64,000 nt of DNA from Chlorokybus atmophyticus (Eukaryota > Streptophyta > Chlorokybophyceae > Chlorokybales > Chlorokybaceae). Shown piece after piece: positions 37,301 to 49,265 of this stretch. The notes below the pieces were generated by a model. It saw only the letters and a list, made by a program, of their open reading frames with translations. It did not search any database and had not been told where the DNA came from. Positions within the stretch are counted from its first letter, which is position 1. The number at the start of each line of letters is the position of its first letter. A program made the position numbers and the translations under genes. Location of the stretch: assembly GCA_009103225.1 (NCBI GenBank), contig RHPI01000260.1:653250-717249 (forward strand), given 5' to 3'.

Positions 37301-37501
37301 CAAGCAATGCAACGAAGACACTCACAATGAAAGCACTTCATTCAAACATGCATCGCGTTTTAAAGCATGCCCGACACGACTGAACGACCACAGCAGCACC
37401 AAGCACGGAATTCTTCAGCGTGTTGTAGCTACAACTGTCTTACCGGTTTCCATGGGCATGCTGCCGTCTCCATAGTCAAAAACAGGCAGAAATGTCGTCA
37501 T
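34399..37501 (-). CDS. RPAP2/RTR1-like RNA polymerase II CTD phosphatase
   Basis: RPAP2 (yeast Rtr1) removes Ser5 phosphate from the Pol II C-terminal domain and helps import the polymerase. The first exon encodes MTTFLPVFDYGDGSMPMET; a later exon has a helical stretch rich in Ala, Glu and Arg, then HITLDHYKDVVEERAIAHMC and the zinc motif CGYPLCGNALNKQ (C-x4-C, about 36655). The next exon gives RGRYRISLKEKKVYDTSTDD and FCSPEHAIAS, whose C-x3-H matches the zinc ligands C73, C78, C112 and H116 described for Rtr1. Further exons are long, polar, disordered linkers (KEEKPKRRVSWADGGPFEKE), then SEWYGPPPKGFSL, IRRTFSSWVARSLP and a C-terminal helix ending in EYNALHSAFERD and TGA. The disordered middle is longer than in yeast and similar to plant RPAP2. 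It shares a promoter region with SF3B4. Confidence 0.92.
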
Positions 37502-37933
37502 CTCGCCAGCGCTGCTGCTTGACAAATCACCAGGCTACCTCCCAGCCCGTGCCCATCCAGCAACAAAGTCATTCATTAAACCGCACTGGCAATTCTTGTG
37601 CAGATTGACAATTCGACCAAACAACCACGCAACCCACATGCACATGCGCAAAGAGCTGTGCACGCTCACGCCGCAGCCGCCTCACGAGGGTGTTTCGCAA
37701 TGCGCATGCATGTGATGTTGCTCATTGCCGATCACTGCAAGCTCGCACGCTGCGTTTCGCCGCAGCGAAGCGCAGGCGGGCACCACCAGTTTAGGGTTTG
37801 TTGTTGAGAAAAGTGCACAACCAGCGCTGCCAGGCGACGGCGGCGGTGGTGACAGAAGCGGCGGCGGTGGAGGTAAAGGGCGAGGAGGGGTGGAGGGTAG
37901 TGGTGGAAATAGAGGTCAAGCGCGTATCTGAGG
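37502..37933. promoter_or_regulatory. Divergent promoter region, RPAP2/SF3B4
   Basis: 432 bp between the two start codons. It contains a perfect telo-box at 37791-37799 and a GGC-rich leader (37838-37905) before SF3B4. No other feature is seen. Confidence 0.6.
37791..37799 (+). promoter_or_regulatory. Telo-box upstream of SF3B4
   Basis: TTAGGGTTT is the exact complement of AAACCCTAA, 135 bp upstream of the SF3B4 start codon. Confidence 0.6.
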
Positions 37934-40498
37934 ATGTCGACGCGTGTCACTGCAGGCGTTGGCGCAAACTTGATCGGGCAGCACTCGGCGGAGCGAAACC
38001 AGGATGCTACATGTTATGTTGGCAACTTGGACCCCCAGGCAAGTTCCTCCAACCGTGCATGCAATAGATATATACAATGGCTTGAGGAGCTACGCACGTT
38101 CAAGTTGTCTGGCCCAGCAGTGTCATAAAAACCAGTAGCATAACCATGAGGCGAAGCTCGTTTCAAGGTGGAGCAGGCTTATGACGTTTGTCATATACTT
38201 ACACGCATTATACAACTCACGCACTAGTTATGGGTATTGTTGTCAATTTCCTGTCTGTCATGTTCTGTGATACGACCTGACAAACGGCGCATAGCCGTCA
38301 GGTGTTTACAAGCTGCAAGCTTTGCTTCTGGACGACTTGTGACTTGTTGCTGATTGGTATTGGCTCTTCGCTGTGGTTAGTCGCTCCTTGCCAACTTGTA
38401 CTACCGCCTTGCAACATATAAATGTCACAAGAGCATGTCTCGAGATGAACCCTGGCAGGGAAATGTGGCATGGGCTTTCTGAGATGACTTAGCTAGGGAA
38501 ACTCAATACGTCAAAACTCCGTGCTTGCGTCGTCACAGTGCACAGTATGTTTTGACACACACAGCACTGGTGTTATATGCACCCTGGTGTCATAATTGAG
38601 GTACTCCTGCTTGCAGTCTACAGTCACGCGTACCAGAAGCAGCGCTCTCGTTGGTTGGTACTGTCTAGTGCTCAATGTTCTTTTATTGTCAGGTGTCTGA
38701 AGAGCTGCTATGGGAGCTATTCGTACAAGCTGGGCCGGTAGGTGAGTGCAGCTGTTTACGTATACATTTCGCATTGTTCTCTTTCACAGCTGCCTTCAAG
38801 CAGGCACCAGCTGTTGCGAACTTTCTGCCTGCATATCAGGGCTGACATACCTGTCATACAGTTAATGTCTACGTCCCAAAAGACCGAGTTTCCGGTCACC
38901 ATCAGAGCTATGGGTTCGTGGAGTTCCGAGCCGAGGAGGATGCCGAATATGTGAGTAGCTTCCTATGCGTAATAGCTGAAGGTTGTTGTACATATTCGTT
39001 CACCTTTGATGCTTTATTGCTCCATGACATGTTGGCTCTCTTGCTGCAAGTTTCCTCATAATGTTCTTGTCCTCTAGGCGGTTAAGATTCTAAACTACAT
39101 CAAGATGTTTGGCAAGCCTATACGTGTAAACAAGGTGCGTGGTAGGAAAGCTGTTGGGCAACTGGGCATGATCTTGACATCCCTTTGTTGACATGTGTAT
39201 CATGTACAGGCGTCACAAGACAGGAAGCAACTTGATGTTGGTGCCAACCTGTTTATCGGCAACCTCGATCCGGTAAGCGCTGGCTGCCTGAGGGCTGTAG
39301 TCAGCGAAAGCCTTTTCGTAATGATAACATCCTGATGTAATGCAGGAAGTGGACGAGAAGCTGCTGTATGACACGTTCAGTGCGTTTGGCGTGATAGTAC
39401 AAACACCCAAGGTGAGTGCAGTTTCCAGCCTGCATACGAGGGTTGCACATGGGAAATTGTTTACACTTGGCCCTGTGTAGATCATGAGGGACCCAGACAC
39501 TGGTAACTCAAGGGGATTTGGTTTCATCAGTTACGATTCGTTTGAGGCTTCTGATGCAGCCATTGAGGTGAGACACTCTGCCAGGTTATGGTTGCTATTG
39601 CGCAGTTTGTGATGTGCTTTGCCTCCTCCAAAACTGCCTGTGCCTGTTCAGGCTATGAACGGTCAATACTTGTGCAACCGTGCAATCACAGTCACATACG
39701 CCTACAAGAAGGACACCAAGGGTGAACGGCATGGCACACCAGCAGGTGTGTTGGGATCAGCGACAGGCATTGTGTGGTGGCTCTCCCTGCTACTATGTGT
39801 CGTGCTGTTTTGTTTGCCATGGCACTCACACTTGTCATTACTGGGCTCAGAGCGGCTGCTCGCGGCTAACAACCCTGCAGCAAGGAGTCGTCCGCACACG
39901 ATGTTTGCATCAGCACCCCCAGACGCCAGCATGGCGGCTGCGCCTGCCCCTGTTCCGACTTATACAGCGCCGCACATGATGCCTCAAGGCATGCCTCCAC
40001 CACCAAGTAAGTGGCACATCTGCGGGTGTGCGTTGGTTCATTGGTGGCTAGTTAAATGGACCAGCATCATACCATTGCATTGCACTTTTGTCTGGGAATG
40101 TGGCCAATGAAGGGATTATGATGCATACAGTGTGCATGCCAGTCACACAATTGTGTTGTTTGCTTCTGCCTCCAGTGATGCAGCACCATCCGGGTATGCC
40201 GCCACCGTACGCGCCTTACCAGTATGCTCCACCGCCAATGGGCATGCCGCCGCCCCCGCCGCAGCCATACCAGTATCAGCAACAGGGCATGCCGCCCCCC
40301 TTCCGGCCTCCGCCCGGCATGCCTCCACCGCCGCCGCCCCAGCAGCAACCGTTCAGGCCGCCATCAACCCCGCCCCCGCCTCCACCAGCACAAAACCAGC
40401 AGCCTCCTGGCATGCCACCCCCGCCACCCCCGCCAAGCTCAGCAGGTTTCCGACCACCGCCGCCAGGCATGCCTCCCCCGCCGCCACCCCCTGCATAG
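37934..40498 (+). CDS. SF3B4: Splicing factor 3B subunit 4 (SF3B4/SAP49)
   Basis: SF3B4 is a U2 snRNP subunit with two RRMs that contacts pre-mRNA upstream of the branch point. Ten exons: 37934-38038, 38693-38741, 38862-38950, 39078-39134, 39210-39272, 39345-39411, 39481-39567, 39652-39745, 39851-40006 and 40176-40498. RRM1 starts with [15 protein letters not shown] and contains [23 protein letters not shown]2 contains [37 protein letters not shown], and [20 protein letters not shown], followed by [20 protein letters not shown]. The C-terminus is a Pro/Met/Gly-rich tail of GMPPPPPP repeats as in all SF3B4. Intron 1 has a GC donor (CAG/GCAAGT at 38036-38044), supported by continuity with [16 protein letters not shown]. 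Start and stop are secure. Confidence 0.97.
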
Positions 40499-42047
40499 AG
40501 TGTCCACACTATCAGCCGAGTGGAGTCGAGTTGCAACGATTGTGTCTCACAGCTGAGGGTACCAGTGTGGCGTTGTATTGCATAGGGTGTCAATTGTAGT
40601 CTGCATAGATGTACGTGGCACATGAGCTTGTCAATCCCCTGCTGACTAACGGCATGACTTTGGGCCAACCCCAGCCTGCCCGTGTTACAAGTCACACTGA
40701 GCCACATCTCTGCTGTCAGCTGCTCAGCAGATGGACAGCTCAGTAAAGCAGATGCGTTGAGCAGGCCACGCTCTCAGACATTAGCGCTGTAATTCAACTT
40801 GAGTGACACTGTTAGGGACACCATGAATCTCAGCGCTAGTAACACTCACAATGCTAAGTGCGGATCATACCATGGACGACAACGGTCGTCACACAAAAAC
40901 ATTGGCCCCAACATGCACAAGTCGCGTACAGCCTGACATGCCTAGCCTCCACTACCACAACACACCAACCCCACCACCCAACCCCACCAGCTACACCTAA
41001 CCGTCAGCAGCGACACTGCACAATGCAGTGCTGCCGGGCGCACCCCTCTCTGCCATGTCTGTGGCAGAGAGAGGCGGGGCAAAGGGGCCCTGCCACATCA
41101 GCAGCGGCAAGGGTTGCAGTGCAGGCGACCGAGACCGAAGAGAAGGAGGAGGAAAGGGAGACGGAGGAGGGAGAGAGAAAGGAGGGGGAGGGAGGGAGAG
41201 AGGGAGAGAGAGAGGGGAAGGAGGGACGGAGGGAGAGGGAGGGGGAGGGGACACATGGGCATGCTGCATGCTGCGTTGAGACTGCTGCACCGCTACAGCC
41301 AGTGACGACCGTTGTTGACGCTGCTCTCGTGTCGTGTTGTACAGGTAACTATGGAGTGCATTGGTTGCATGGCATGCATGACTGACGGGGTGGTAGCGGT
41401 AGTGGTGATAGGTGTAGAGATAGGATAGTGTGACAGGTGATAAAGTAGCCCGGTGGTGTCCTATTGACTGAGTGATGTTGTGTGCTATGCGTGTGTTGTG
41501 CATGTGGTGCATGTCGTGCATGTTGTGTGCGTGTGTGTGGGCATGCGTTGCACGCAGTCAATCCCCTCCCGGTTCTTTTGTACAACTGCAACGTACGACA
41601 GCTCCTTGCAGACATGAACATGCACACTGTTCTCTCCCCAGGAAAAATGTATTGATAAGCTGTCTGTGGCGTGTATGTGGTAGACGGGAGTGTAACCTCT
41701 GTTGCCAAGAGGAAAGACATTTGTATGGATATAACATGGCTTTTACTTTCAGAAACCTATCTGCAACAAACGCGCAGTCCTGTCTTAGAGCCGTACATAC
41801 TCGGCGTAAGTGGTAGTTCTTACTACATTACAGTGGGATGTGGTGCGCAGCATCTATGCTGCAACAGGAAACTTGGTCAATGGCATTGCTAATCCCGTCC
41901 TTTTTTCTTCTGCCTCTTGTCCCTGCACAACATGCAACCAATTGATGCGCATGAGCTGCTTCTGCCTTGCACGCTTCACGTATGTGTGCTGGTGGACAGT
42001 TGTGACATCCAAGGCAACTGTACAGGATGCTGACGACAGCGTAAGGC
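40499..42047. other. Intergenic region with a polypurine tract
   Basis: It lies between the SF3B4 stop and the GT29-like stop (convergent). It holds a 115-bp polypurine tract at 41137-41251 and a TG/TGCATG-rich patch near 41480-41560. No multi-exon gene is seen. Confidence 0.55.
41137..41251 (+). repeat. Polypurine (GGA/GA) tract
   Basis: 115 bp of G and A with interruptions only by C at 41162 and 41227. Such tracts can form triplex DNA. Confidence 0.9.
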
Positions 42048-44622
42048 TCACCTGACTTTGACATTAACCATGCCATTGTGCTTCAGCACCCTCAGGCATT
42101 CCCTCTCATACACCCAATTGTGCCTGTTGTCGAATTTGTTGGTCGTCTTCGACCTGTGTGTCTTCTTGTAGTAGTGATCCGCAGATTCGGAGAACCCGTA
42201 TATGTCCACCGACCCGCACAAGTGCACTAATTTTGCAGCAGAAGAGCATCAGCACACGCTGCGCGACTGTGTTGTGTACGACTTCATGCAGAGTGTGTCA
42301 TGTCACCTGCAAGTGCAACGCCCATAAAGCCCGCGCTGAGTTTGCGCTCCCCGCCGTTGGGCTCTTTGCTGAGACCCATCTTACTGCTGCCTCGTCGCCC
42401 CAACACGCGTCGGAAGTAACCAAACTCATAGTCCAGGAAGAGATTCGACAACTCCAACGCACGCCTGCACAAGCAGGAGTCAGTGGGTTTGTGCAGCTAG
42501 CAGCACAACCAGAAAGTACGAGGCATGCGCATGCTTACTTGCACATGCCGCGCCTGGGCAGCGTGTAGTGCACAAGTATTTCCTTCTTGCCCTGCCTGAA
42601 CCCGCAGTATTCTATGTTCTGCACCCTCAGTGTGGTCTTGGAACCCACAGCCTTTGCATGCTCCCCACCTAACACGCCACACGTCAGTCACCACGACAGA
42701 TACCCCCATATCACACCATCACCACTCCTCAACATGCACAGGATCCACCTGCAGGCGCATCATTGAAGCGTATGACAGCTGTGTGCGCGTCAATCTCCTT
42801 CCCGTACTGCCGCACTTTCATCTCCCCGCCGCTACCCACCACTGCGCATGTGGACCAGTCCGCTAGGTACGGGAGGTCCAACTCGGGGCGGCGCCTGGCA
42901 CCCTCCAGGACATACCTGTGCATTGGGCGTTGTATTGGTTGAGTGTTGCATGAAGCTGAGCTGGAGAGAGCTGGATTTGTGCTACAAAGCGTGTGTTCAA
43001 TTGCTCATACCGTTTGCCAGGGCGATTGTTGCGTGAAGGGAAGCTGTCGATTGGCCGTATGCACCACTTTTCAGCACCCTTCTTGCGGTGTGTCGCGGGA
43101 TCATATTCGCAACCCTCTTGACTGCAATGGCATGGCATTCTCGTGAGGACTAGTGGCGAGTTGACTGTATTGTTCGCAAGATTCGAGTTACTCTGGCCAT
43201 ACCTGTATGCAGTAAGCCCGGGGAGGATTGGGCAGGCGCATTTGCCATTGACACATAGACGGCCGGGAATGCACTCATCCCGAATCCTGTTGGGAGATCA
43301 TGTGCTCTAAGCAAGTTGAAGCCACATGTTGTTGCATGTTCCCTGGATGGATGCGCGCGCTCGTAGGCATGCGCATAGAGCCATGCAAGCACCTCCATGA
43401 ATCACTTGCACACTCCCAGTGGCAATGTGCAAGCAGCAAGATGCACATACTACTCACTTGCACTTGCCGCCGTCTGCAGTAAGCGACGAATTGCGTGCCA
43501 AAAGTGCAGCGAGCCTCTTTGATATAGGCGGTGGAGCTGGCACTCAATAGCAATCAGAGACAGCTGTTGAGAGCTTCTTGGCGCTGCATAGCTGATCTAG
43601 ACATTTCATACACGTACCAGGTGGGGGTGAGGCAGGGCTGAGGTGGATGTCGAGCAGGATATCGCTTGACGTGGTAGTGACGTTGGGGGGCTTCTCAAAG
43701 AAATCCGCATCGTCAGTGGTCATCTGGTCGATAGCGGACAAGAATGTGAACTCATTGGAGTACAGATCAGAAGTGATCGCCATGGAGCTGTCCTCATCAT
43801 CCATGTCCTCCTCCTCAACCTCCTCCTCGTCTTCACCGTCATCATCACCATCCTCAATATCTTCAGCACTGTTTTCTTCTGAGGCACCGGCAAATGCCTC
43901 ATCAGTGGTGTTGAACACGCTACTCCAGACATTAGGTGCCTCTTCAGGCGAGTGGTTATCGGCCGAGTCGTCGCCCATTTGCATGATGAAGTCTGTGAGT
44001 TTTGACTCGGACTCCTCTCCATCGGCCTCCGCCTGCGCCTCGTCCTCGACGGAGGTGACATTGAATGCTAATGCACCATCTGGACCTGAGCCGGCCAGCA
44101 CTGCGTCATATTCGGCGTCTAACCTGGCTTCAAATGCCTTGTCCTCGGCGGACTCCTCTTCTTCATCCTCGCTGAAACCCAACTCCTGCACAGGTGACTG
44201 GGTCTTAAGCAGGTGTATATGCACGCAAGCACAGTATGCACGCTGCAAAGTAAACTGGTGTCATGCAAGTTTTTAGCTGTACGCTAATCAGCGAGGCACA
44301 GTCACAAGCATACACAACGCCCGAGCTGCTACTGCTTACTAGTAGCCGCGTGAGTAACGACAACATCAACGTGAACGTGCTTGAAGCAGCACAGAGGTTA
44401 TTGCAACCATGCGACCATGATTGATCTTGGAGGCTGTACTGTGTGTGTATGTATGCGCACGTGCATGTATGTGTGAGTGCGCGTGTGTGAAAAATGTTGC
44501 CTGTACGACACGCGCACACTCACTTGGAGTATTCTTCTGCTGCTCAGCGCCTCAACCCTAGCGACAGCCAGCAGCAGCAGCAGGCAGAGTGCAACCACCT
44601 TCCTCTTCCTCCTTTCCACCAT
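42048..44622 (-). CDS. GT29 sialyltransferase-like glycosyltransferase
   Basis: GT29 enzymes use CMP-activated acidic sugars (sialic acid in animals; in plants, family members act on Kdo-like sugars) in the Golgi. The start at 44622 gives [20 protein letters not shown], a type II membrane signal anchor. A long acidic stem follows (about 44170-43625), rich in Glu and Asp, with [21 protein letters not shown] short Cys-rich module (about 43290-43210) contains [20 protein letters not shown], resembling an EGF-like loop. The catalytic part begins with [20 protein letters not shown] and [14 protein letters not shown] (sialyl motif L). A likely motif S is [15 protein letters not shown], and the C-terminal motif VS is [13 protein letters not shown], preceded by [20 protein letters not shown]. 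It ends with TGA at 42048. The N-terminal acidic stem and Cys-rich insertion are unusual. Donor substrate cannot be inferred from this sequence. Confidence 0.85.
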
Positions 44623-46451
44623 TGTGTGTAGGATAACCGGTTACCCTCTTGCAGTTGACCAATCCACTTACCAAGTCACTTGAGCTCACAGCTTGCAGCT
44701 CAATTCAGCACAATCACACGACAGATCAGACCACACCAGGCCAGCAGGCCAGTGCAAAGCCGGATCAAGTCAGGCCAAAGAGACTTGACACACTGTCAGG
44801 ATACCAGCCTCCGGGCCTTGAGCGAGGTATAAAGTCAGGCCATGAACGTGGCTTGAAGCCTGATCGTGCGAGCAGCCCTGCACCACCACACAAGGCCAGG
44901 CCGGACAAGACCAGGCCACGCCAGACCAGGCCAGGCGGGAGCGCGAGGGCCAAAGCAGAGGCAACCGAATTTCTGTGTGTTTCCGTGCAGTTGAGAACGG
45001 CGGCTACTGCATGCGGTTAGCCGGCCGTAGTAAAGCGGTAACCGCGGTCCACTTTAAAGCCGGGGTGTGGCCTCATGTTTTGCAGATCTGATTAAGGGAG
45101 GCTCACAACTCGTGTCCCACACGTAAATGACTTCATACAGTTGGCACCTGTGCACCTGGTATGTCGTCAGTAGGCTCTGCACTATCGAATAGATGTATTC
45201 TGTATGTAACGCATGTCAATAAAGGTATTTATGCTAACATGATGATGAGATTGGATTATGCATGGGATACAGATCGTAACATGTCATGCACAAACATACG
45301 TGCACATGTCATGTTGCATAGCACAGCACACATGAGTATCAAACGTCAGTTTATAGACATACAAGGTTACAAATGTGGGGCAAAAATGAAGGTTGGGGCT
45401 TAAACAACCGCGAGATAAAAAGTTAGATCATGATATGCAAGTTACATCCCAATTTTGAAACCACTACCATGCTTATTTTGCGCTGAATGAAGTTGTGCGG
45501 CAGCGCTGCCCCACAAGTTTTTCTCCCTAATGTCCTTTTTACAGAATTGACAAGAAATATGCAAGCTGCAGGGACTTTTTTGCTTGTAGCTTATTTGCCA
45601 GTTGGTTTTTTTATGTAGCAATACTTACACTTGCTTGTCATTGTTATAGTAGCGCGTTTTGCAATGGTTATTGAACACGCAATGTAGCAAAGAGGCATAC
45701 AATGAAAGAGTTGATCTTATATACAAATTGCCTAATATGATGCATATATCAATGTCTTGATATAAGCAATGTGTGGCTTCATGCGATATTGTGATATACC
45801 TTTTTTGTTGCTAGTCATACATGTTCAGATGCATTCTTGATATCACTGCATCTAAGCGTGCTTGCGTAAGTACCGCAATCTATCCATGCCAGGTGTAAGC
45901 ACCTGGTTGTTCCCAGCATTTTGCATAATCAAATAAGCTCTCAACTTGAGTCACATCTTGTAATGTAGGTATACATAAGTATTTCATCGCAAAGTAATCG
46001 TTAACAACGCAATTGATGCGTTTGAATCACAGTTAATGGTGAGGTAATCAAGGTAGATCAGCAGCACATCTGGCTTTCATTATGCCATGAAACGTTCGTG
46101 GCATGCAACCAAGCCCGAAAGACCGAAAATCATGCAGAAGTCGCTGACTCGTGTGCGCTGGCTGGTCACGTGAGCCATCACTGCCGTCTGTCCGCAGCAA
46201 CCGTCCGATGCGCACTTAGTATCGCGCCTTGCAGGCCGGCGGTGCTGACTATGTGCCTTCCAAGACGCCACGTCGTCGTTACTGCTCAATGGACCCCAAG
46301 CCATTATCCAACCTCTATACGGGATCTCAAGAACTTTTCGCCGTAGCGGAGTACCGCGGAAGAAAGTCCCGCAAACTTTATGCGGCATTGTGGCTGGGGC
46401 TTGAATTAGGGTTTGTTGTTGCTGCATTGTGCAGGCGGCCACGTGGCAGCA
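44623..46451. promoter_or_regulatory. Divergent intergenic region, GT29-like/HCF244
   Basis: 1.8 kb between opposite starts. A patch of CAGGCC-like repeats lies near 44740-44950. The central part (45420-46080) is AT-rich with no recognised feature. A telo-box lies at 46406-46414. Confidence 0.5.
46406..46414 (+). promoter_or_regulatory. Telo-box upstream of HCF244
   Basis: TTAGGGTTT lies 38 bp upstream of the HCF244 start codon, an exact complement of AAACCCTAA. Confidence 0.6.
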
Positions 46452-49265
46452 ATGGCGGCGGCGACAATGCAGGCGTTGGGGGCGAGGTCCGTCGCGACGC
46501 CGTCGTCGAGTACCTCAACGTCGCCGACGCCCCTCATCAGGCAGGCAGCGAAGGCCGGCGGCAGAGTGCATGCCTTCGCCGCTCCTGCTCCTGGGCTGCG
46601 TGGGAGCCTGGCTGGCGCAAGAGTGGCGCAGAAGAACGGCGCAGTATCTGCGGCGGCCGCCCCGCAGTCTTCTCGCCGTGTTACCACGTCTGCCGCCGTC
46701 CTGGATGCCGCCGCCATCCCCACGTCCGGCACTCCTGTTCGCAACACCAGCATCCTGGTGATCGGCGCCACCGGCACGCTTGGCAGACAGGTCAGCATGC
46801 ATACACACAGGTGTGTCAACCACATTGTTGCCTCAAGTACAATGCAGCTCGTTCTGAGCACAATGCAGCCTGCACTGAGCACAATGCAGCTTACACAAAG
46901 CAAGCTGCATTGTGCTCAAAGTGCAACAGGCATTCGCTTTGAACGTGTATCAGAAATGGGGCGACACCATGTTGTAAACTCCACCGCAAGTGACCCATCG
47001 AGCGCCTAGCACTCATGTCACGCCAAGCATTGGGTGCGCTTGGATCACACTTCGCAATGTGCAGCTACTGCTGTCATGAATGCGCGTGTTGAAAGACATT
47101 GCACCACCGTTACACAGTGCGCATGGACGGTGGTTGTTTTTGTCAATGACCAGGCAGTGGTGGCATACTGTCTATTGCAAGGCATTGTCTGGTCTGTCAA
47201 ATCTTTGATCAGGTTGCAATGGGACATGCCAACATATTGCCATTGCTGATTTTGCTTTTGCGGCCATTATCAGGTTGTGCGCCGTGCACTCGATGAGGGT
47301 TATGATGTGCGCTGTCTTGTACGTCCCCGTCAGAACCCTGCAGACTTCCTGAGAGACTGGGGTGCAACCACTGTACAGGTGCGAGTGCGGTACATTGCCT
47401 GCATGCATGCGGCAGCTCAATGTGCACCCTGTCACACGCCAACCTGTTGCCCGTCGATGATAACCTCTGCTCTGGTTGCCTACTTTTGTGTGCATGTGCA
47501 CATGTGATTTAGCACATGCTGCACGGCACCCAATGTAGAGTTTGGGCGCAACACCAGCGAGTAATGTATCGCAGCATCTATAAACATAAGCAGATTAGGT
47601 GGCAATCAAGCATGGCAGCAGTATTTAATTGCTCATGTGCTCACTCAGGGAGACTTGCTGAAGCCCGAGTCATTGCCAGCCGCGTTGGTGGGTATCCACA
47701 CCATCATTGATTGTGCCACTGGCCGACCAGAGGAGCCTATTGCCAAGGTAAGGGCACAAATCAATGCAGGGCATGCACCAGTGAATTGAAGTGGCTGCCT
47801 TGTGTTGCAAGTAACATTGTCATTGCACTGATAGTGTTGTGAGCAAGTGTAATGCTGTGTTTGGTGTAGCATATTCATGGCAGGTGGTGCAGAGAACTTC
47901 AGGTTCTGCTGGTGTTGTTGCACGTGCACTGCATGAGCTTGGCTTGCATGGCAGGTTGACTGGGATGGCAAGGTTGCTCTGATCCAGACTGCCAAGGCCA
48001 TGGGCATTCAGAGATATATCTTCTTCTCCATCTTCGGTTGCGAAAGGCATCCGGAAGTGCCACTGATGGAGATCAAGCATTGCACAGAACAGTTCCTGGA
48101 GTCGTCAGGGCTGAATTACACAGTCTTCCGGCTATGTGGTTTTATGCAGGTATGGTGTAGCACAAGAGTTGTGCGATGCCATCAGTATATGAGCTGCAAG
48201 TGTGGTCAGTGTCACATTGTCCATATACGCACAAGACTCCATGCTGTGGGGTGACTACATGTAACCCCCTGTTGTCGTATCACTAGGCCTTGATCAGTCA
48301 GTATGCCGTTCCTATTCTGGAGGACAAGACTGTCTGGGGCACAGATGCGCAGACTCGCATTGCCTACACTGATGCACAGGTAAGGCCGGCCTAAAGGTTT
48401 TGTTGCACAGCTGCTAGCAGATCCTTAACCACGTTGCCTGTCTAGGACGTTGCAAGATGGACGTTGGCTGCTTTGCGAACACCATCCGCCGAGCGAGCCA
48501 CCATGACACTTGCAGGTCCACGAGCGTGGACTACTCAAGAGGTGTGTGGTCATGGCAAAATCTGTTGAGTTGAGCCACTGCATGTTGTGTGCGCCCAGCT
48601 GCCTGCATAGGGAGTTTGCCCTGTTGATGGGTGTTGTTGGGTGAAGGGGCCCTTGCACAAATGCCACTCTGATGATGCAGGTGATTGCTTTGTGCGAAAG
48701 ACTTGCTGGTGCTGATGCCAAGATTACAACAGTCCCTCTGGGCCTGTTGCGGGTAAGTGTCATAAAGTGTGGTGTTGACCCTGCACGAGAACACTGCGGC
48801 ATTTGCACTGGACTCTGATACATTTGCAAGTCGGCATTTTGCCGGAGCTGAGCCAAGTCCACTCCACCATTGCCTGCTGCACATTTAAAGCTGGGCGCTT
48901 GCCTTACACTGGATCATGCAGGCTACACGCACGGCGGCGAAGTGGTTCAAGTGGACTTCTGATGTTGCTGACAGGCTGGCATTCTCTGAGGTAAGTTGCA
49001 TGCTCTGTCAACAGTTGCGGGGCAGGTCGAATCAACTACACAGCCATGTTACCTAGTCATTTGCCAAAGGGGTTTTCGTTCACTGCAGGTGCTGACTGGC
49101 AATGAAGTTTTTGCTGTGCCAATGGACCAGACATACACGCAGCTGGGGTTGAATGCTGCAGATACGACGACGCTGGAGGCTTACCTGCAAGAGTATTACT
49201 CACGCATCCTCAAAAGGCTCAAGGAGGTCAAGGGTTCAAGCAGACAAGGTGACATATACTTCTAG
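46452..49265 (+). CDS. HCF244: Photosystem II assembly factor HCF244 (Ycf39-type NmrA-like SDR), plastid-targeted
   Basis: HCF244 is a thylakoid-associated atypical short-chain dehydrogenase needed for psbA translation and D1 assembly in photosystem II. Nine exons: 46452-46790, 47274-47378, 47649-47747, 47955-48149, 48287-48379, 48446-48541, 48681-48752, 48922-48990 and 49089-49265. The N-terminus is an Ala/Ser-rich transit peptide of about 90 residues, after which [13 protein letters not shown] gives the GxxGxxG nucleotide motif. Blocks matching plant HCF244 include [122 protein letters not shown], and the C-terminal [20 protein letters not shown] ending in DIYF. It is full length. It is the clearest evidence for a photosynthetic green-lineage nucleus. 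Confidence 0.97.
46876..46918. repeat. Perfect 17-bp stem with 9-nt loop in HCF244 intron 1
   Basis: 46876-46892 is the exact reverse complement of 46902-46918. Two further direct copies of the arm's core (ACAATGCAGC) lie upstream at about 46839 and 46860, the latter in a roughly 21-bp tandem array. Confidence 0.9.

Noticed and set aside
38272-38312. Hairpin in SF3B4 intron 1 sharing TACGACCTGACAAAC with 24253-24267
   Set aside because: A 15-bp shared word and a short interrupted stem are too little to call a repeat family from one window.
40276-40707. Gly-rich minus-strand frame opposite the SF3B4 tail
   Set aside because: It is the antisense of the Pro-rich repeats coding for the SF3B4 C-terminus.
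44740-44950. CAGGCC-like repeats as a structured RNA or coding repeat
   Set aside because: The units are irregular, give no conserved protein, and do not form clear paired stems.
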